Assembly (NCBI RefSeq): GCF_023197165.1 | Contig: NZ_JALPRD010000014.1 | Location: 1-64,000 of the forward strand | Source of the DNA: Sphingopyxis sp. MSC1_008 | Lineage (GTDB): Bacteria > Pseudomonadota > Alphaproteobacteria > Sphingomonadales > Sphingomonadaceae | Reading direction: 5' to 3' | Length of the DNA: 64,000 nt | Shown: positions 51,815 through 60,629 of the stretch, one piece after another | Layout of the letters: each line of letters opens with the position of its first letter | Position numbering within the stretch: position 1 is the stretch's first letter | The notes under the pieces: generated by a model | The model's input: only the letters and a program-made list of their open reading frames with translations | What the model was told of the DNA's origin: nothing | Databases searched by the model: none | Translations under genes and position numbers: made by a program

Positions 51815-52436
51815 TAGCTCTCTCGCCGTTTTTACCCGGCGCGTCCTCGTCGGAGCGCGCCTCGCGCGCCAGCGCTTTCAAAATCAGTTTCAATCCCCGG
51901 GCCGCCTGGGCCTCGACGATATGCTCCGGAAGGCCGAGCCGCGCTGCTATTTCCCTTTGCGATACTCCCTCGACGCGTCGTAATTCGAAAATCTCGCGAC
52001 ATCGTTCCGGAAGCCCGTCGATCAGCCGGCGCACCCTCTCAAGTTCGAGCCGCGCGCTCACGCGGCGTTCGGGCCCGGGGTCGTCGTCGGCAAGCCGTAG
52101 CGCCTCTATCTCGGTCATGCTGTCGATGCGGACAATGCGTTCGCGACGGATACGATCGAGGAGCATCGTTCGAGCGGTCGTGAAGAAGTAGCTCCGACCG
52201 TTGCGGATATGAGTCACAGAATCCAGCTTTGCGATCTTGACATACGCGTCCTGAACGATGTCACTGATCTCATCCTCGGGCACGGCCATACGGCGAAGCC
52301 GCGAACGCAGGTCCCCCTCATGCGGAACGATGTTGCTCCCCACCCAGGTGATGATCTCGCGGCGGCTCTGGCTCAATTTAGTGTGGTCCGATCCTTCACT
52401 GCACCGTTCCTTCCAGTAAGGACGATTGAAGAGCAA
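51795..52436 (-). CDS. FecI-type ECF sigma factor
   Basis: The product has up to 213 residues. Region 2 is ISDIVQDAYVKIAKL, NGRSYFFTTARTMLLDRIRR; region 4 is RRLIDGLPERCREIFELRRV, EGVSQREIAARLGLPEHIVE and AQAARGLKLI. The start is a TTG at 52436 with GGAAAG too close; a second TTG 20 codons in is possible, since family N-termini begin around SQSRREIITWV. It would direct transcription of the downstream receptor when the FecR/STN relay is triggered. Confidence 0.9.
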   Translation of the reverse strand: MLFNRPYWKERCSEGSDHTKLSQSRREIITWVGSNIVPHEGDLRSRLRRMAVPEDEISDIVQDAYVKIAKLDSVTHIRNGRSYFFTTARTMLLDRIRRERIVRIDSMTEIEALRLADDDPGPERRVSARLELERVRRLIDGLPERCREIFELRRVEGVSQREIAARLGLPEHIVEAQAARGLKLILKALAREARSDEDAPGKNGERASDRHGI

Positions 52437-52834
52437 CTTTCCGATGGTCGCTATATTTTTTTAGCGCGGCATCCGGTTCGCAATCCGCCAGAAACTACGC
52501 GGCTTCATGCTTGAGATCGGAAATCTCGTCGAGTCCGGAACGCAAGTTGGCGAGGACATCGGGTGCGAGAAGTGCATTTTCGCGCGCCGGGCGTCTCGTA
52601 CGATGCAAGGTCGACGGAATTGGCGCGATCGAGTACCAAGTGGAGCGGAATTGGCCGGAATCGAAGGAGCAAGCTGATGGCGGTTCAAGCGGTTCTCCCG
52701 ACTATGCTCGCGCGTTCCGCTATCATGCCGGGCAGGGTCCAAATCCCGGAGACGAGTCCCGAGGCCGATAGCAACGCCCCCTTCCCTCTCAACGGCGATG
52801 AGGGCGCAGAGACAGCGCGACCAAGTTGCGGACC
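52437..52834. other. 398-base region between sigma factor and TetR genes
   Basis: No supportable gene is seen. Short frames exist on both strands but lack family motifs or a ribosome site. The end next to the sigma gene is AT-rich, with a CGCTA-N8-TAGCG inverted repeat at 52449-52466 and a run of T, and probably carries the fecI promoter. Confidence 0.5.
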
Positions 52835-53491
52835 ATGACAGTAGCCGCCAGCGCGCCCAGATCATGCATTGCGGCCGATCGACGCAAGGCTTTCGTCGAT
52901 GCCGCGCGTGAAGCGTTTTTTGCTCAGGGCTATGCGGGTACAACGATGTCGTCGATCGCGGCGACGGTTGGCGGATCAAAGACGACGCTCTGGACCTACT
53001 TCCCTTCGAAAGAAGAGCTCTTCGCGGCTGTCGTCGAAGATCTCCTGAAGCAATATGGCATGCCCTTGTCGAAGGACCTGCCGCTGGACGAGCCTGTGGC
53101 CGAGGTCCTCGGCGGATATGCCGCGAGATTGATGTCGATGCTGATGTCCGAGCCGATGCTCGCGCTCTACCGGCTTGTCGTTGGCGAAGCGGCCCGCTTC
53201 CCAACTCTGGCGCAAACCTTCTACGAGCTTGGGCCGAAGCCTGGCAAGGAAAGGCTCGGCCATTATTTCGCCGCGCTCATGGAGCGCAATGTGCTGCGCC
53301 GCGGGCCGCCAGAGACCGCTGTCTCGCAGTTCGTCGGATTGTGCCAGCCGGCCTGCTACCAGCTTGCCGTACTTGGTCTCGGCCTGCGGGAAGATCCGGT
53401 ACCCCCGCGCGAGGAGCTTGCAGCTGCGATCGAGACATTCCTCCACTATTGGCGCGCGCCCGACGCGAACCCGACGAAAATCATTGCTTAA
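52835..53491 (+). CDS. TetR/AcrR family transcriptional regulator
   Basis: The product has 218 residues. The DNA-binding part is RRKAFVDAAREAFFAQGYAG, TTMSSIAATVGGSKTTLWTY and FPSKEELFAAVVEDLL. The C-terminal domain is of the TetR_C_7/AefR type (LYRLVVGEAARFPTLAQTFY, ETAVSQFVGLCQPACY). ATG at 52835 is chosen over a TTG nine bases earlier. It stands alone in orientation, convergent with the 3-hydroxyacyl-CoA dehydrogenase-like gene, and may control the 53.7-63.7 kb catabolic block. Confidence 0.9.
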   Translation: MTVAASAPRSCIAADRRKAFVDAAREAFFAQGYAGTTMSSIAATVGGSKTTLWTYFPSKEELFAAVVEDLLKQYGMPLSKDLPLDEPVAEVLGGYAARLMSMLMSEPMLALYRLVVGEAARFPTLAQTFYELGPKPGKERLGHYFAALMERNVLRRGPPETAVSQFVGLCQPACYQLAVLGLGLREDPVPPREELAAAIETFLHYWRAPDANPTKIIA

Positions 53492-53694
53492 CCGACATCA
53501 TCACTGGCCAAACGCCATCTAGCGGCGACGCTTTACTCTTGTTTGTGCTCGACTCAAATGAGAGGGCTGATGATGCTGGCGGCTCTGCGCCACGCCGTCG
53601 AAAATAACGATCCGTTTCACCACAAAGAACCATAGCAGGCCGTACGGCAGCGGGTCCGCGCTCCGTGGCGATCTGATCCCATCGTCTCGACGGA

Positions 53695-54663
53695 TCAAGT
53701 GATGTCAGGTTTCGCATTATCGCCCTCATGGCTCGTCGTGCGATGCGCTGTGAGCGCCATCAGCATCTTGTCTCGCCACCCACAACGACCCGACAAGTCT
53801 TCAAGAGGCAATGCCTGGCGCCTTTCGGCCGCTACCCTTGCGACGAGATCGGGAGACCATCGCGCGGGAAATTGCCGGTCCATGGCAATCGAATGATAAA
53901 GGTCTCCAAGGCGCTCTGCATAGTCAGTCACGCCGCCGGGAGCATTCAGGTCTATTGTCTCGAAGGGTCCCATGAAGGACCATCTCATTCCCAGCCCGTC
54001 GGACACCGAGCGGTCGATGTCGGCAGCCGTAGCGATACCCGCGTCGAAGAGAGCCCACGCCTCGTTCAGCAAGGCACCTTGCAGCCTGTTCAATACGAAC
54101 CCGGCGATCTCCCGGCTCAAGACGATTGGTTTTTGCCCTGCGCTTTCCATGAAGTCCCGCAGCATCGGAGCGATCGAGGGATCGGTCCATGGCGCGGGGA
54201 CGATTTCTACTAGGGGAATGAGATGAGGCGGGTTGACCGGGTGGGCGACGATGAACCTCTCGCGCTTCGCCACGTTGCTGGTAAATTCCGATGCTGGAAT
54301 TCCGGAGCTTGAGCTGCCAACGATCGCGTCGGCGCGCATGGCGGCACCGATCGCATGCGAGATTTCGCGCTTCACGTCGACCCGCTCAAAGACCGACTCC
54401 TGAATATAGTCGGCTTCGCCCACGGCATCCTCAAGACTGCCAGCTACCGTGATCCGTGCCATGATGCCAGGGACGTCCCGGATCAATCCGCAGCGCTCCA
54501 TTTCGGACAGGCTGTCGGCGATCCAGTCCAGCACGGATGCGCGGGCCGCGTATTGAGCGTCGTAGATCGATACCGATTGTCCGGCGCGCGCAAAAACAAT
54601 CGCCCACCCCGCGCCGACGAGCCCCGCTCCGACGATAGCCACACGTTCAAACCGGTGATTCAT
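53695..54663 (-). CDS. 3-hydroxyacyl-CoA dehydrogenase family protein (lambda-crystallin/L-gulonate dehydrogenase-like)
   Basis: The product has 322 residues. The NAD site is RVAIVGAGLVGAGWAIVFAR (Gly-x-Gly-x-x-Gly at residues 12-17) with Asp at YDAQ. The segment IVGSSSSGIPASEF and the catalytic His in RFIVAHPVNPPHLIPLVEIV are typical, as is GFVLNRLQGALLNEAWALFD. Length and the SSSSG segment point to the lambda-crystallin branch that acts on free hydroxy acids, such as L-gulonate or carnitine, rather than true fadB-type enzymes. It is divergent from the HisD-like gene across a 129-base control region. Confidence 0.88.
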   Translation of the reverse strand: MNHRFERVAIVGAGLVGAGWAIVFARAGQSVSIYDAQYAARASVLDWIADSLSEMERCGLIRDVPGIMARITVAGSLEDAVGEADYIQESVFERVDVKREISHAIGAAMRADAIVGSSSSGIPASEFTSNVAKRERFIVAHPVNPPHLIPLVEIVPAPWTDPSIAPMLRDFMESAGQKPIVLSREIAGFVLNRLQGALLNEAWALFDAGIATAADIDRSVSDGLGMRWSFMGPFETIDLNAPGGVTDYAERLGDLYHSIAMDRQFPARWSPDLVARVAAERRQALPLEDLSGRCGWRDKMLMALTAHRTTSHEGDNAKPDIT

Positions 54664-54741
54664 GCAATTTCTCCCGCGATCCGCGCTGTAAAAAATCCGA
54701 TGACAACCGCCATCGCTGTCGCTAGTGAAACTTTGTAGTCA

Positions 54742-54764
54742 AGTTAATAACTCAAAGGTCAGAG
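54742..54764 (+). promoter_or_regulatory. Palindrome and shared block before the HisD-like operon
   Basis: The palindrome AGTTAATAACT (54742-54752) is followed by AGGTCAGAG (54756-54764), about 30 bases before the start codon. AGTTA plus AGGTCAGAG also occur, with wider spacing, in the leader of the 63.7 kb operon. A common regulator such as the TetR at 52835 could use them. Confidence 0.35.
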
Positions 54765-54792
54765 TCGCGACATATACGAGGAGGTGGCTGAG

Positions 54793-56118
54793 ATGCAATA
54801 TTTGAAGCGGAGCGTGACGGCGGACGAGCGCGCGAAGGCCGACCGCGGTGTCCGCGACACTGTCGAGAAGACGCTTGCCGATATCGAAAAGCGCGGTGAC
54901 GCCGCGGTACGCGAGCTATCGATCAAGTTCGACGGGTGGGATCGCGAGAGCTACGCGCTGACTTCGAGCGAAAAACAGGATTGCCTCGATCAGCTCTCCG
55001 GCCAGGACCTCAAGGATATCGAATTTGCCCAGACGCAGGTTCGAAATTTCGCTCAGATCCAGCGCAATTCGATGGCTGATGTCGAAGTCGAGACGCTGCC
55101 CGGCGTCATTCTCGGTCACAAAAACCTGCCGCTTAACAGCGCCGGATGTTACGTTCCGGGAGGAAAATATCCGCTTCTGGCGTCGGCGCATATGTCGGTG
55201 ATCACCGCGAAGGTGGCCGGGGTGCCGCGCGTCATCACCTGCGCCCCGCCATTCCAGGGAAAACCGTCTCCGGCGATCGTCGCCGCGCAGGTCCTCGCGG
55301 GCGCCGATGAAATTTACGCGTTAGGCGGCATTCAGGCGGTCGGCGCCATGGCCATCGGAACCGAGAGCATCCGTCCCGTGGATATTCTGGTCGGCCCCGG
55401 CAACGCCTTTGTGGCTGAAGCCAAACGACAACTCTTTGGACGGGTCGGCATCGATCTTTTCGCCGGCCCCACCGAAACGCTTGTGATCGCCGACGAGATC
55501 GGCTGCGATGCGGAACTCGCCGCTACCGATCTGCTCGGTCAGGCGGAGCACGGTCCAGACAGTCCCGCCATTCTGCTGACAACGTCGGAGAAGCTCGCCC
55601 GCGAGACGATGCAAGAGATCGAACGGTTGCTCCAGATCCTGCCGACTGCTGACTATGCGCGAAGGGCCTGGGAGAGCTATGGCGAAGTCATCGTTGCGGA
55701 AGACGCCGCCGAAATGGTCCGCATCGCCGACGATATCGCCTCCGAGCACGTCCAGGTGATGACCGCCGATCCCGATTTCTTCCTGAACAACATGACGAAT
55801 TACGGGGCCTTGTTCCTCGGCGCCCGGACGAACGTCAGTTTCGGCGATAAGGTCATCGGCACCAATCACACATTGCCGACCAAGAAGGCGGCCCGTTATA
55901 CGGGAGGGCTGTGGGTCGGAAAGTTCCTCAAGACCTGTACATATCAAAAAGTGCTGACCGACGAGGCGTCGGCAATGATCGGCGAGTATTGTAGCCGGCT
56001 GTGCGCGCTCGAAGGCTTTGCCGGTCACGGCGAGCAGGCGAATATTCGCGTCCGCCGATACGGTCATCGTGATGTCCCCTATGCCGGGGCGGCACAGCCT
56101 CTTCTCGGGGCCGAGTGA
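54793..56118 (+). CDS. Histidinol dehydrogenase-like protein, HpsN (sulfopropanediol dehydrogenase) type
   Basis: The product has 441 residues from the ATG at 54793, preceded by GAGGAGG. HisD features are kept: the Zn ligands Gln and His in [15 protein letters not shown], Glu-His in [13 protein letters not shown], the Asp of [15 protein letters not shown] and the final His in [16 protein letters not shown]-binding [20 protein letters not shown] is also present. The [20 protein letters not shown] wording and the catabolic context (no his genes nearby) favour the HpsN branch, which oxidises a primary alcohol to a carboxylate in two steps. An SDR gene follows directly. Confidence 0.85.
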   Translation: MQYLKRSVTADERAKADRGVRDTVEKTLADIEKRGDAAVRELSIKFDGWDRESYALTSSEKQDCLDQLSGQDLKDIEFAQTQVRNFAQIQRNSMADVEVETLPGVILGHKNLPLNSAGCYVPGGKYPLLASAHMSVITAKVAGVPRVITCAPPFQGKPSPAIVAAQVLAGADEIYALGGIQAVGAMAIGTESIRPVDILVGPGNAFVAEAKRQLFGRVGIDLFAGPTETLVIADEIGCDAELAATDLLGQAEHGPDSPAILLTTSEKLARETMQEIERLLQILPTADYARRAWESYGEVIVAEDAAEMVRIADDIASEHVQVMTADPDFFLNNMTNYGALFLGARTNVSFGDKVIGTNHTLPTKKAARYTGGLWVGKFLKTCTYQKVLTDEASAMIGEYCSRLCALEGFAGHGEQANIRVRRYGHRDVPYAGAAQPLLGAE

Positions 56119-56119
56119 A

Positions 56120-56884
56120 ATGGACCTGCCGAGAACACCGTCCTTCCGCCTGGACGGCCGGCGCGCACTGGTAACCGGAGCCGGCAGGGGTATCGGTCTC
56201 GCGCTGGCGGCCGCGCTCGCGCAGGCGGGAGCCGACGTCACGCTCGCCGCACGTTCGGGCGAGGAGATCGAAGCGGGCGCTTCGGCCATCCAATGGGCTG
56301 GAGGCATCGCTTCCGCGGCGCTCCTCGATGTGACGGATCTCGGCGCCGTCCAGCGTTTTTTCGCAGAGCGTCCCGCGTTTGACATTGTCGTCAACAACGC
56401 CGGGACAAACCGCCCGATGACGATGCTGGACGTATCGGAAGCCGATTTCGACGCGGTGCTCGATCTCAACCTCAAGGCGACCTTCTTCGTGACGCAACAG
56501 GCGGTACGCGCCATGATCCGCGAGGAGATCGCAGGCAGCCTCATCCATATCGGCTCGCAGATGGGTCATGTCGGGGGTGCCAACCGATCTCTATATTGCG
56601 CGTCAAAATGGGCGATCGAAGGCATGAACAAGGCGTTCGCGCTTGATCTTGCCGCCCACCGCATCCGGTCCAACACCATCGCGCCTACCTTCATTTCCAC
56701 GCCGATGACGGAGCCCTTTTTCGAAGATCCGGACTTCACCCGCTCCGTCCTCGCGAAGATCAAACTGGGCCGGCTTGGCACCGTCGAAGACCTCATGGGC
56801 GCTGCCGTCTTCCTGGCGTCGGACGCATCGTCCCTGGTCACGGGAACCAGCCTCGTTGTCGATGGCGGCTGGACAGCCGACTGA
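56120..56884 (+). CDS. Short-chain dehydrogenase/reductase
   Basis: The product has 254 residues. Cofactor site ALVTGAGRGIGLALAAALAQ with a basic/neutral following strand (TLAARSG) suggests NADP use. NNAGTNRPM, IHIGSQMGHVGG and YCASKWAIEGM give the Asn-Ser-Tyr-Lys tetrad. Start ATG lies two bases after the HisD-like stop, so the two are translationally coupled. HpsN-type enzymes are commonly paired with an SDR that oxidises the neighbouring hydroxyl, which fits here. Confidence 0.92.
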   Translation: MDLPRTPSFRLDGRRALVTGAGRGIGLALAAALAQAGADVTLAARSGEEIEAGASAIQWAGGIASAALLDVTDLGAVQRFFAERPAFDIVVNNAGTNRPMTMLDVSEADFDAVLDLNLKATFFVTQQAVRAMIREEIAGSLIHIGSQMGHVGGANRSLYCASKWAIEGMNKAFALDLAAHRIRSNTIAPTFISTPMTEPFFEDPDFTRSVLAKIKLGRLGTVEDLMGAAVFLASDASSLVTGTSLVVDGGWTAD

Positions 56885-56952
56885 CGGCTCAGCCGAGCGG
56901 TCCGAGTTTCCGAAGCCTCCCATACCGATCCATAATTTCTGGAGATCCAATA

Positions 56953-57384
56953 ATGTCTCGCGAGCCCTTCCGTCCGCGATCGGACTACCGCCACTGGACG
57001 CCCGTCCTGACGCGGTGGTTCGACAATGATGTCTTCGGACACGTCAACAACACGATTTACTACATCTGGCTCGACACCGCCGTGTGCGGATGGCTGATGG
57101 AAGCCGGCTTGCTCGAAGTCGATGGCGAGGACCTGATAGGACTGGTTGTCGACACGGGCTGCGCCTACGCCAGTCCGGTCAGTTTTCCCGAGCGGGTGGA
57201 AATCGGACTGCGCGTCGCGAAATTGGGAAATTCGAGCGTGACCTATCATCTCGGGGTTTTTGTCGAAGGGGCGGAAAGCGCGTCGGCACAGGGGCATTTC
57301 ACCCACGTCTATGTCGACCGGATCAATCGGCGGCCCGCCAAACTCGATCAGCGCTGGCGCGAATTGCTGGCGCAGTTGACGTAG
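56953..57384 (+). CDS. Acyl-CoA thioesterase, 4HBT hot-dog family
   Basis: The product has 143 residues with the 4-hydroxybenzoyl-CoA thioesterase-like motif TRWFDNDVFGHVNNTIYYIW, where the Asp is the expected catalytic residue. A core hot-dog follows (GCAYASPVSFPERVEIGLRV, HLGVFVEGAESASAQGHFTH). It closes the forward HisD-SDR-thioesterase operon. Thioesterases next to lambda-crystallin-type dehydrogenases occur in carnitine degradation, but here they are separate and divergent. Confidence 0.9.
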   Translation: MSREPFRPRSDYRHWTPVLTRWFDNDVFGHVNNTIYYIWLDTAVCGWLMEAGLLEVDGEDLIGLVVDTGCAYASPVSFPERVEIGLRVAKLGNSSVTYHLGVFVEGAESASAQGHFTHVYVDRINRRPAKLDQRWRELLAQLT

Positions 57385-57893
57385 GACGAACCGCGCGCGC
57401 GCCGGCCTCAAAGCCAGTCCGTTGATCATGCGCGTTTCCTCTCGCTTGTGCCTCGCGAAGCCCGATCATCGATTCCGACTGCAGCCAAGCCGCTTCCGCC
57501 GCGTCCAGGGCTTCGGGTTTCGCGACAATTTTCCCGGCGTGGCCGGTTCCTGCATCGACCAAGAGCCGGCGGATTTCCAGCGGAGCGGCGAAGTCGGCGC
57601 CCGAGGCGGGATTGATCCGCACATCCGGTCGCGCCTCGGGTTCAATATTTATAAGAGACTGTCAGACCGGAGGTGCGCGGCGCCGCCTGCACCTGCGCAT
57701 CGCCAACAAGCGGCGCTACGGTAGTTCGGGTGAGAGAAAAAAGGGGTCGTGGTCATGGCAACGCCCTCCACAGGCTGAGGAATGGCGCGCGCCGCGGTGA
57801 CCGCCGGCGCCAGCGCCCGCCAGCGAGAGCTGCGTTGCGGCGCGCGAACCTGCAGGACGCCTCCGATGTGCGGCGGCGGTCGCAGTTGGCCAT
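57385..57893. other. 509-base gap between convergent thioesterase and aldehyde dehydrogenase
   Basis: No gene can be supported. One reverse-strand frame is open from about 57665 to 57323 with GC-biased third positions (NPASGADFAAPLEIRRLLVD, then AWLQSESMIGLREAQARG) and could be the remains of a coding sequence, but it starts after a stop, lacks a ribosome site and overlaps the thioesterase gene end. Confidence 0.45.
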
Positions 57894-59411
57894 CTAGAGG
57901 CTGATAATGACGGTCTTGAGCTCGGTATATACCTCGACACCGGCGCGTCCCATCTCGCGGCCCAGCCCCGATTGTTTATAGCCGCCGAACGGGAGGACCG
58001 GGTCGATCATCGCGTGACAATTTCCCCAAACGGTCCCCGCCCTGATCTTCGCCGCCATTTGGTGCATGGTGGCGATATCGCGCGTCCACACGCTTGCACC
58101 GAGGCCATATTCGCTGTCGTTCGCTTCCCGAGCGACCTCGTCAAGATTGTCGAAGCGCTGCGCGACAAGGACGGGACCGAATATTTCCTCGCGCACGACG
58201 CTCATGTCGGGCGCCACATCGACCAGAACCGTCGGGTTGATATAAAAGCCGCCGTCCGAGGCCGGCGCGTCGCCGCCAACTGCCACCGTCGCGCCGGCCT
58301 TCTTGCCCGCTTCGATATAGCCCATGACACGGTGGAATTGCTCGTCGGACACAAGCGGACCCATCTGTGCGCTCGGATCCAATGACGCCCGCGGCTGCCA
58401 GGCGGCCGCCGCATCGACAATTCCCTCGATTATCTTGTCGAAGATCGACCGATGCGCATAGAGGCGCGAGCCTGCGATGCAGACTTGTCCCGCGTTGAAG
58501 AAGATCGCGCCAGCGGCGCCCGAGGATGCCGCTTGCACGTCGACATCCGGAAAGATCACGACCGGGGATTTGCCGCCCAGCTCGAGCGTGACGCGCTTGA
58601 GCGTATCGGTCGCATGCCTGTTGATTGTCTTGCCGACTTCGGTCGACCCGGTGAAGGCGACCTTATCGACGTCGGGGTGCTTGACGAGACGATCGCCGCA
58701 GCTGTGGCCATGGCCCGTGATCACATTGACAACCCCTGCCGGGAAGCCCGCTTCAGCGATCAGATCGGCGAGGCGGAGAGCGGTCAGCGATGTTTGCTCG
58801 GCGGGCTTGAGGACGACGGTACATCCCGCAGCGAGGGCCGGCGCAATCTTGGCGGCGGCCATGAAAAGCGGAAAATTCCAGGGCACGATCTGCGCCGCCA
58901 CCCCGATGGGTTCGCGCCGGACGTAGCTGTGAAACGTTCCGCGCGGAAGCATCGACGGTTCGATCAGTTCGCCGCCGAGCTTCGTCGACCAGCCGGCCAT
59001 TTCCCGCAGGATGCCAATGGATAGTTGAATATCGTTCGCAGCCGCGACCGCCTTGGGTTTCCCGTTGTCGATCGCTTCGAGTTCGGCAAGCTCGTCGCAA
59101 TTTTCCTCGATCAAGTCCGCGAGTTTCTGGATCATGCGCTCGCGGGCCGCGGGGGGCAATTGGGTCCAGCGACCGTCGTCGAACGCCCTCCGCGCCGCCG
59201 CGACCGCGCGATCGACATCGGCCTCCGACGCATCGACCACCGCACCGACCGACTTTCCGCTTGATGGATCGATCACCGGGATAGTCAGGCCATGCGTCGA
59301 GGCGACCCAGGCTCCGTCGATGAACAGCGCGGGCGCCCGACCAAGCGCTCGATGGGCCGCCTCGGAGTATGCAAATTGGCTGAGGACCGCGGAGTCAGAT
59401 ACGTTGTTCAT
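57894..59411 (-). CDS. Aldehyde dehydrogenase
   Basis: The product has 505 residues from the ATG at 59411, which has AAGGA nine bases upstream. The NAD-site motifs are VAAQIVPWNFPLFMAAAKIA and VAFTGSTEVGKTI. The catalytic Glu is in VTLELGGKSPVVI and the nucleophilic Cys in FFNAGQVCIAGSRLYAH. The C-terminal EEIFGPVLVAQRF and LPFGGYKQSGLGREMGRAGV are typical of the betaine/phenylacetaldehyde type. It oxidises an aldehyde to an acid with NAD. It is the last gene of the reverse block beginning at 63.7 kb, or a separate unit. Confidence 0.94.
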   Translation of the reverse strand: MNNVSDSAVLSQFAYSEAAHRALGRAPALFIDGAWVASTHGLTIPVIDPSSGKSVGAVVDASEADVDRAVAAARRAFDDGRWTQLPPAARERMIQKLADLIEENCDELAELEAIDNGKPKAVAAANDIQLSIGILREMAGWSTKLGGELIEPSMLPRGTFHSYVRREPIGVAAQIVPWNFPLFMAAAKIAPALAAGCTVVLKPAEQTSLTALRLADLIAEAGFPAGVVNVITGHGHSCGDRLVKHPDVDKVAFTGSTEVGKTINRHATDTLKRVTLELGGKSPVVIFPDVDVQAASSGAAGAIFFNAGQVCIAGSRLYAHRSIFDKIIEGIVDAAAAWQPRASLDPSAQMGPLVSDEQFHRVMGYIEAGKKAGATVAVGGDAPASDGGFYINPTVLVDVAPDMSVVREEIFGPVLVAQRFDNLDEVAREANDSEYGLGASVWTRDIATMHQMAAKIRAGTVWGNCHAMIDPVLPFGGYKQSGLGREMGRAGVEVYTELKTVIISL

Positions 59412-59514
59412 GGCGAATTCCTTCGAATCCCGGTGAGCGATCATTGGCAGACGGAAGCACGGCAACGCGCGCACAGGTGAGGCACGCGGTCACGCTAAGC
59501 GCTCGGCCGAAACC

Positions 59515-60627
59515 TCATGCCGCCTGCTCGAACGCGATGAAGCGCGCGAGGTGGTGGTCTTCATCGCCGAGCTGGTGACCGATCATGATCAACCGCTTGG
59601 CCAAATGCGACACCGGAAGCTCCCAGGTCATGCCCATGCCGCCGTGCAGCTGGATCGCTTCTTCGGCGACCAGCGTGCCCGCACGGCCGATCGTGTATTT
59701 CGCCGCCGAAGCGCTCCGCTCGCGCTTGGCGCGATCGCCCTGAAGGCCGTTGGCGGCATTGATCGCCGCCGACCGAGCCTGCTCTATTTCGAGTGCGACG
59801 GTGGCCATTCGATGCTGAAGCGCCTGAAACTTCCCGATGGGAACGCCGAACTGTTGGCGCGTCCGCAGATAATCGAGGGTGGTCGTCTTGATCATGTCCA
59901 TGATGCCGACGGCTTCCCAGCTCAGCGCGACGATGCCGGCCGCGACGACATCTTCGAGGACCGGATACGCGTCGTCAGTGAGCAGCGTCGACGGCGTATT
60001 TGCCAACTGCAACTCGCCCGCGCGGCCGCCATCGATCAGCGGATATCCCTCGACACCAACTCCTGCCGCCGCCCGCTTCACGAGGAAGAGGCCGATGCCC
60101 GCCCGGTCGCCTCGCGCGCCCGCGATGCGCGCGGAGACGACGATATCATCGGCAGCCTCGAGGTGCACAACGACCGCCTTGCTGCCATTGAGAAGCCACG
60201 TATCGCCATCAAGCCTTGCGCGCGCCGCGATGTTCGTCAGATCATAGCGGCTCGTCGGCTCCTCATGCGCGAATGCCAATATCGAAGCACCACCCAGTAT
60301 GTCGCCGATCAGCTCGTCGTGGCCGCCCACCATCGCGAGCGTGCGCGTGGCCATGAGTGTCCCGAGAAACGGCTCCACCGCCATGGCGCGCCCGAGCTGC
60401 TCGAAGATTGCAGCTATGTCGAAGCCGCTTCCACCAAAGCCCCCTGCGGCCTCCGGAACCAGTCCTCCCAGAATCCCGAGCTCGGCTAGTTCGGCCCAAT
60501 GGGCCGAGGACCAGCCGGCCGCAGACGCACTTATCTCGTGGCGTACTTCGACCGGATACCGCTTCTGAAGAAAGCGACCGAGCGTCTCCGCGAGCATCGA
60601 TCGTTCCGCACTATGGTAAAAATCCAT
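59515..60627 (-). CDS. Acyl-CoA dehydrogenase, second heteromeric pair, subunit 1
   Basis: The product has 370 residues. The middle part is divergent from classic enzymes (ILAFAHEEPTSRYDLTNIAA). The C-terminal domain has TRQQFGVPIGKFQALQHRMA, EEAIQLHGGMGMTWELPVSH and LAKRLIMIGHQLGDEDHH, as in FadE-type subunits of alpha2beta2 dehydrogenases. It follows the other dehydrogenase gene by two bases on the same strand. Together they would desaturate a ring- or side-chain acyl-CoA. Confidence 0.88.
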   Translation of the reverse strand: MDFYHSAERSMLAETLGRFLQKRYPVEVRHEISASAAGWSSAHWAELAELGILGGLVPEAAGGFGGSGFDIAAIFEQLGRAMAVEPFLGTLMATRTLAMVGGHDELIGDILGGASILAFAHEEPTSRYDLTNIAARARLDGDTWLLNGSKAVVVHLEAADDIVVSARIAGARGDRAGIGLFLVKRAAAGVGVEGYPLIDGGRAGELQLANTPSTLLTDDAYPVLEDVVAAGIVALSWEAVGIMDMIKTTTLDYLRTRQQFGVPIGKFQALQHRMATVALEIEQARSAAINAANGLQGDRAKRERSASAAKYTIGRAGTLVAEEAIQLHGGMGMTWELPVSHLAKRLIMIGHQLGDEDHHLARFIAFEQAA

Positions 60628-60629
60628 CG

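Noticed and set aside
44737-52436. Lasso-peptide isopeptidase cluster (AtxE type) suggested by FecI, FecR and TonB receptor
   Set aside because: The protease is an M16 metallopeptidase with His-x-x-Glu-His, not a prolyl-oligopeptidase-like isopeptidase, and no lasso precursor, B or C protein was seen.
54793-56118. Biosynthetic histidinol dehydrogenase (hisD)
   Set aside because: No other histidine biosynthesis genes are nearby, the neighbours are catabolic, and the C-terminal wording is that of the HpsN branch.
57323-57665. Reverse-strand frame with good third-position GC in the 57.4-57.9 kb gap
   Set aside because: It begins right after a stop, has no ribosome site, overlaps the end of the thioesterase gene and no family could be recognised; kept only as a remark on the gap.
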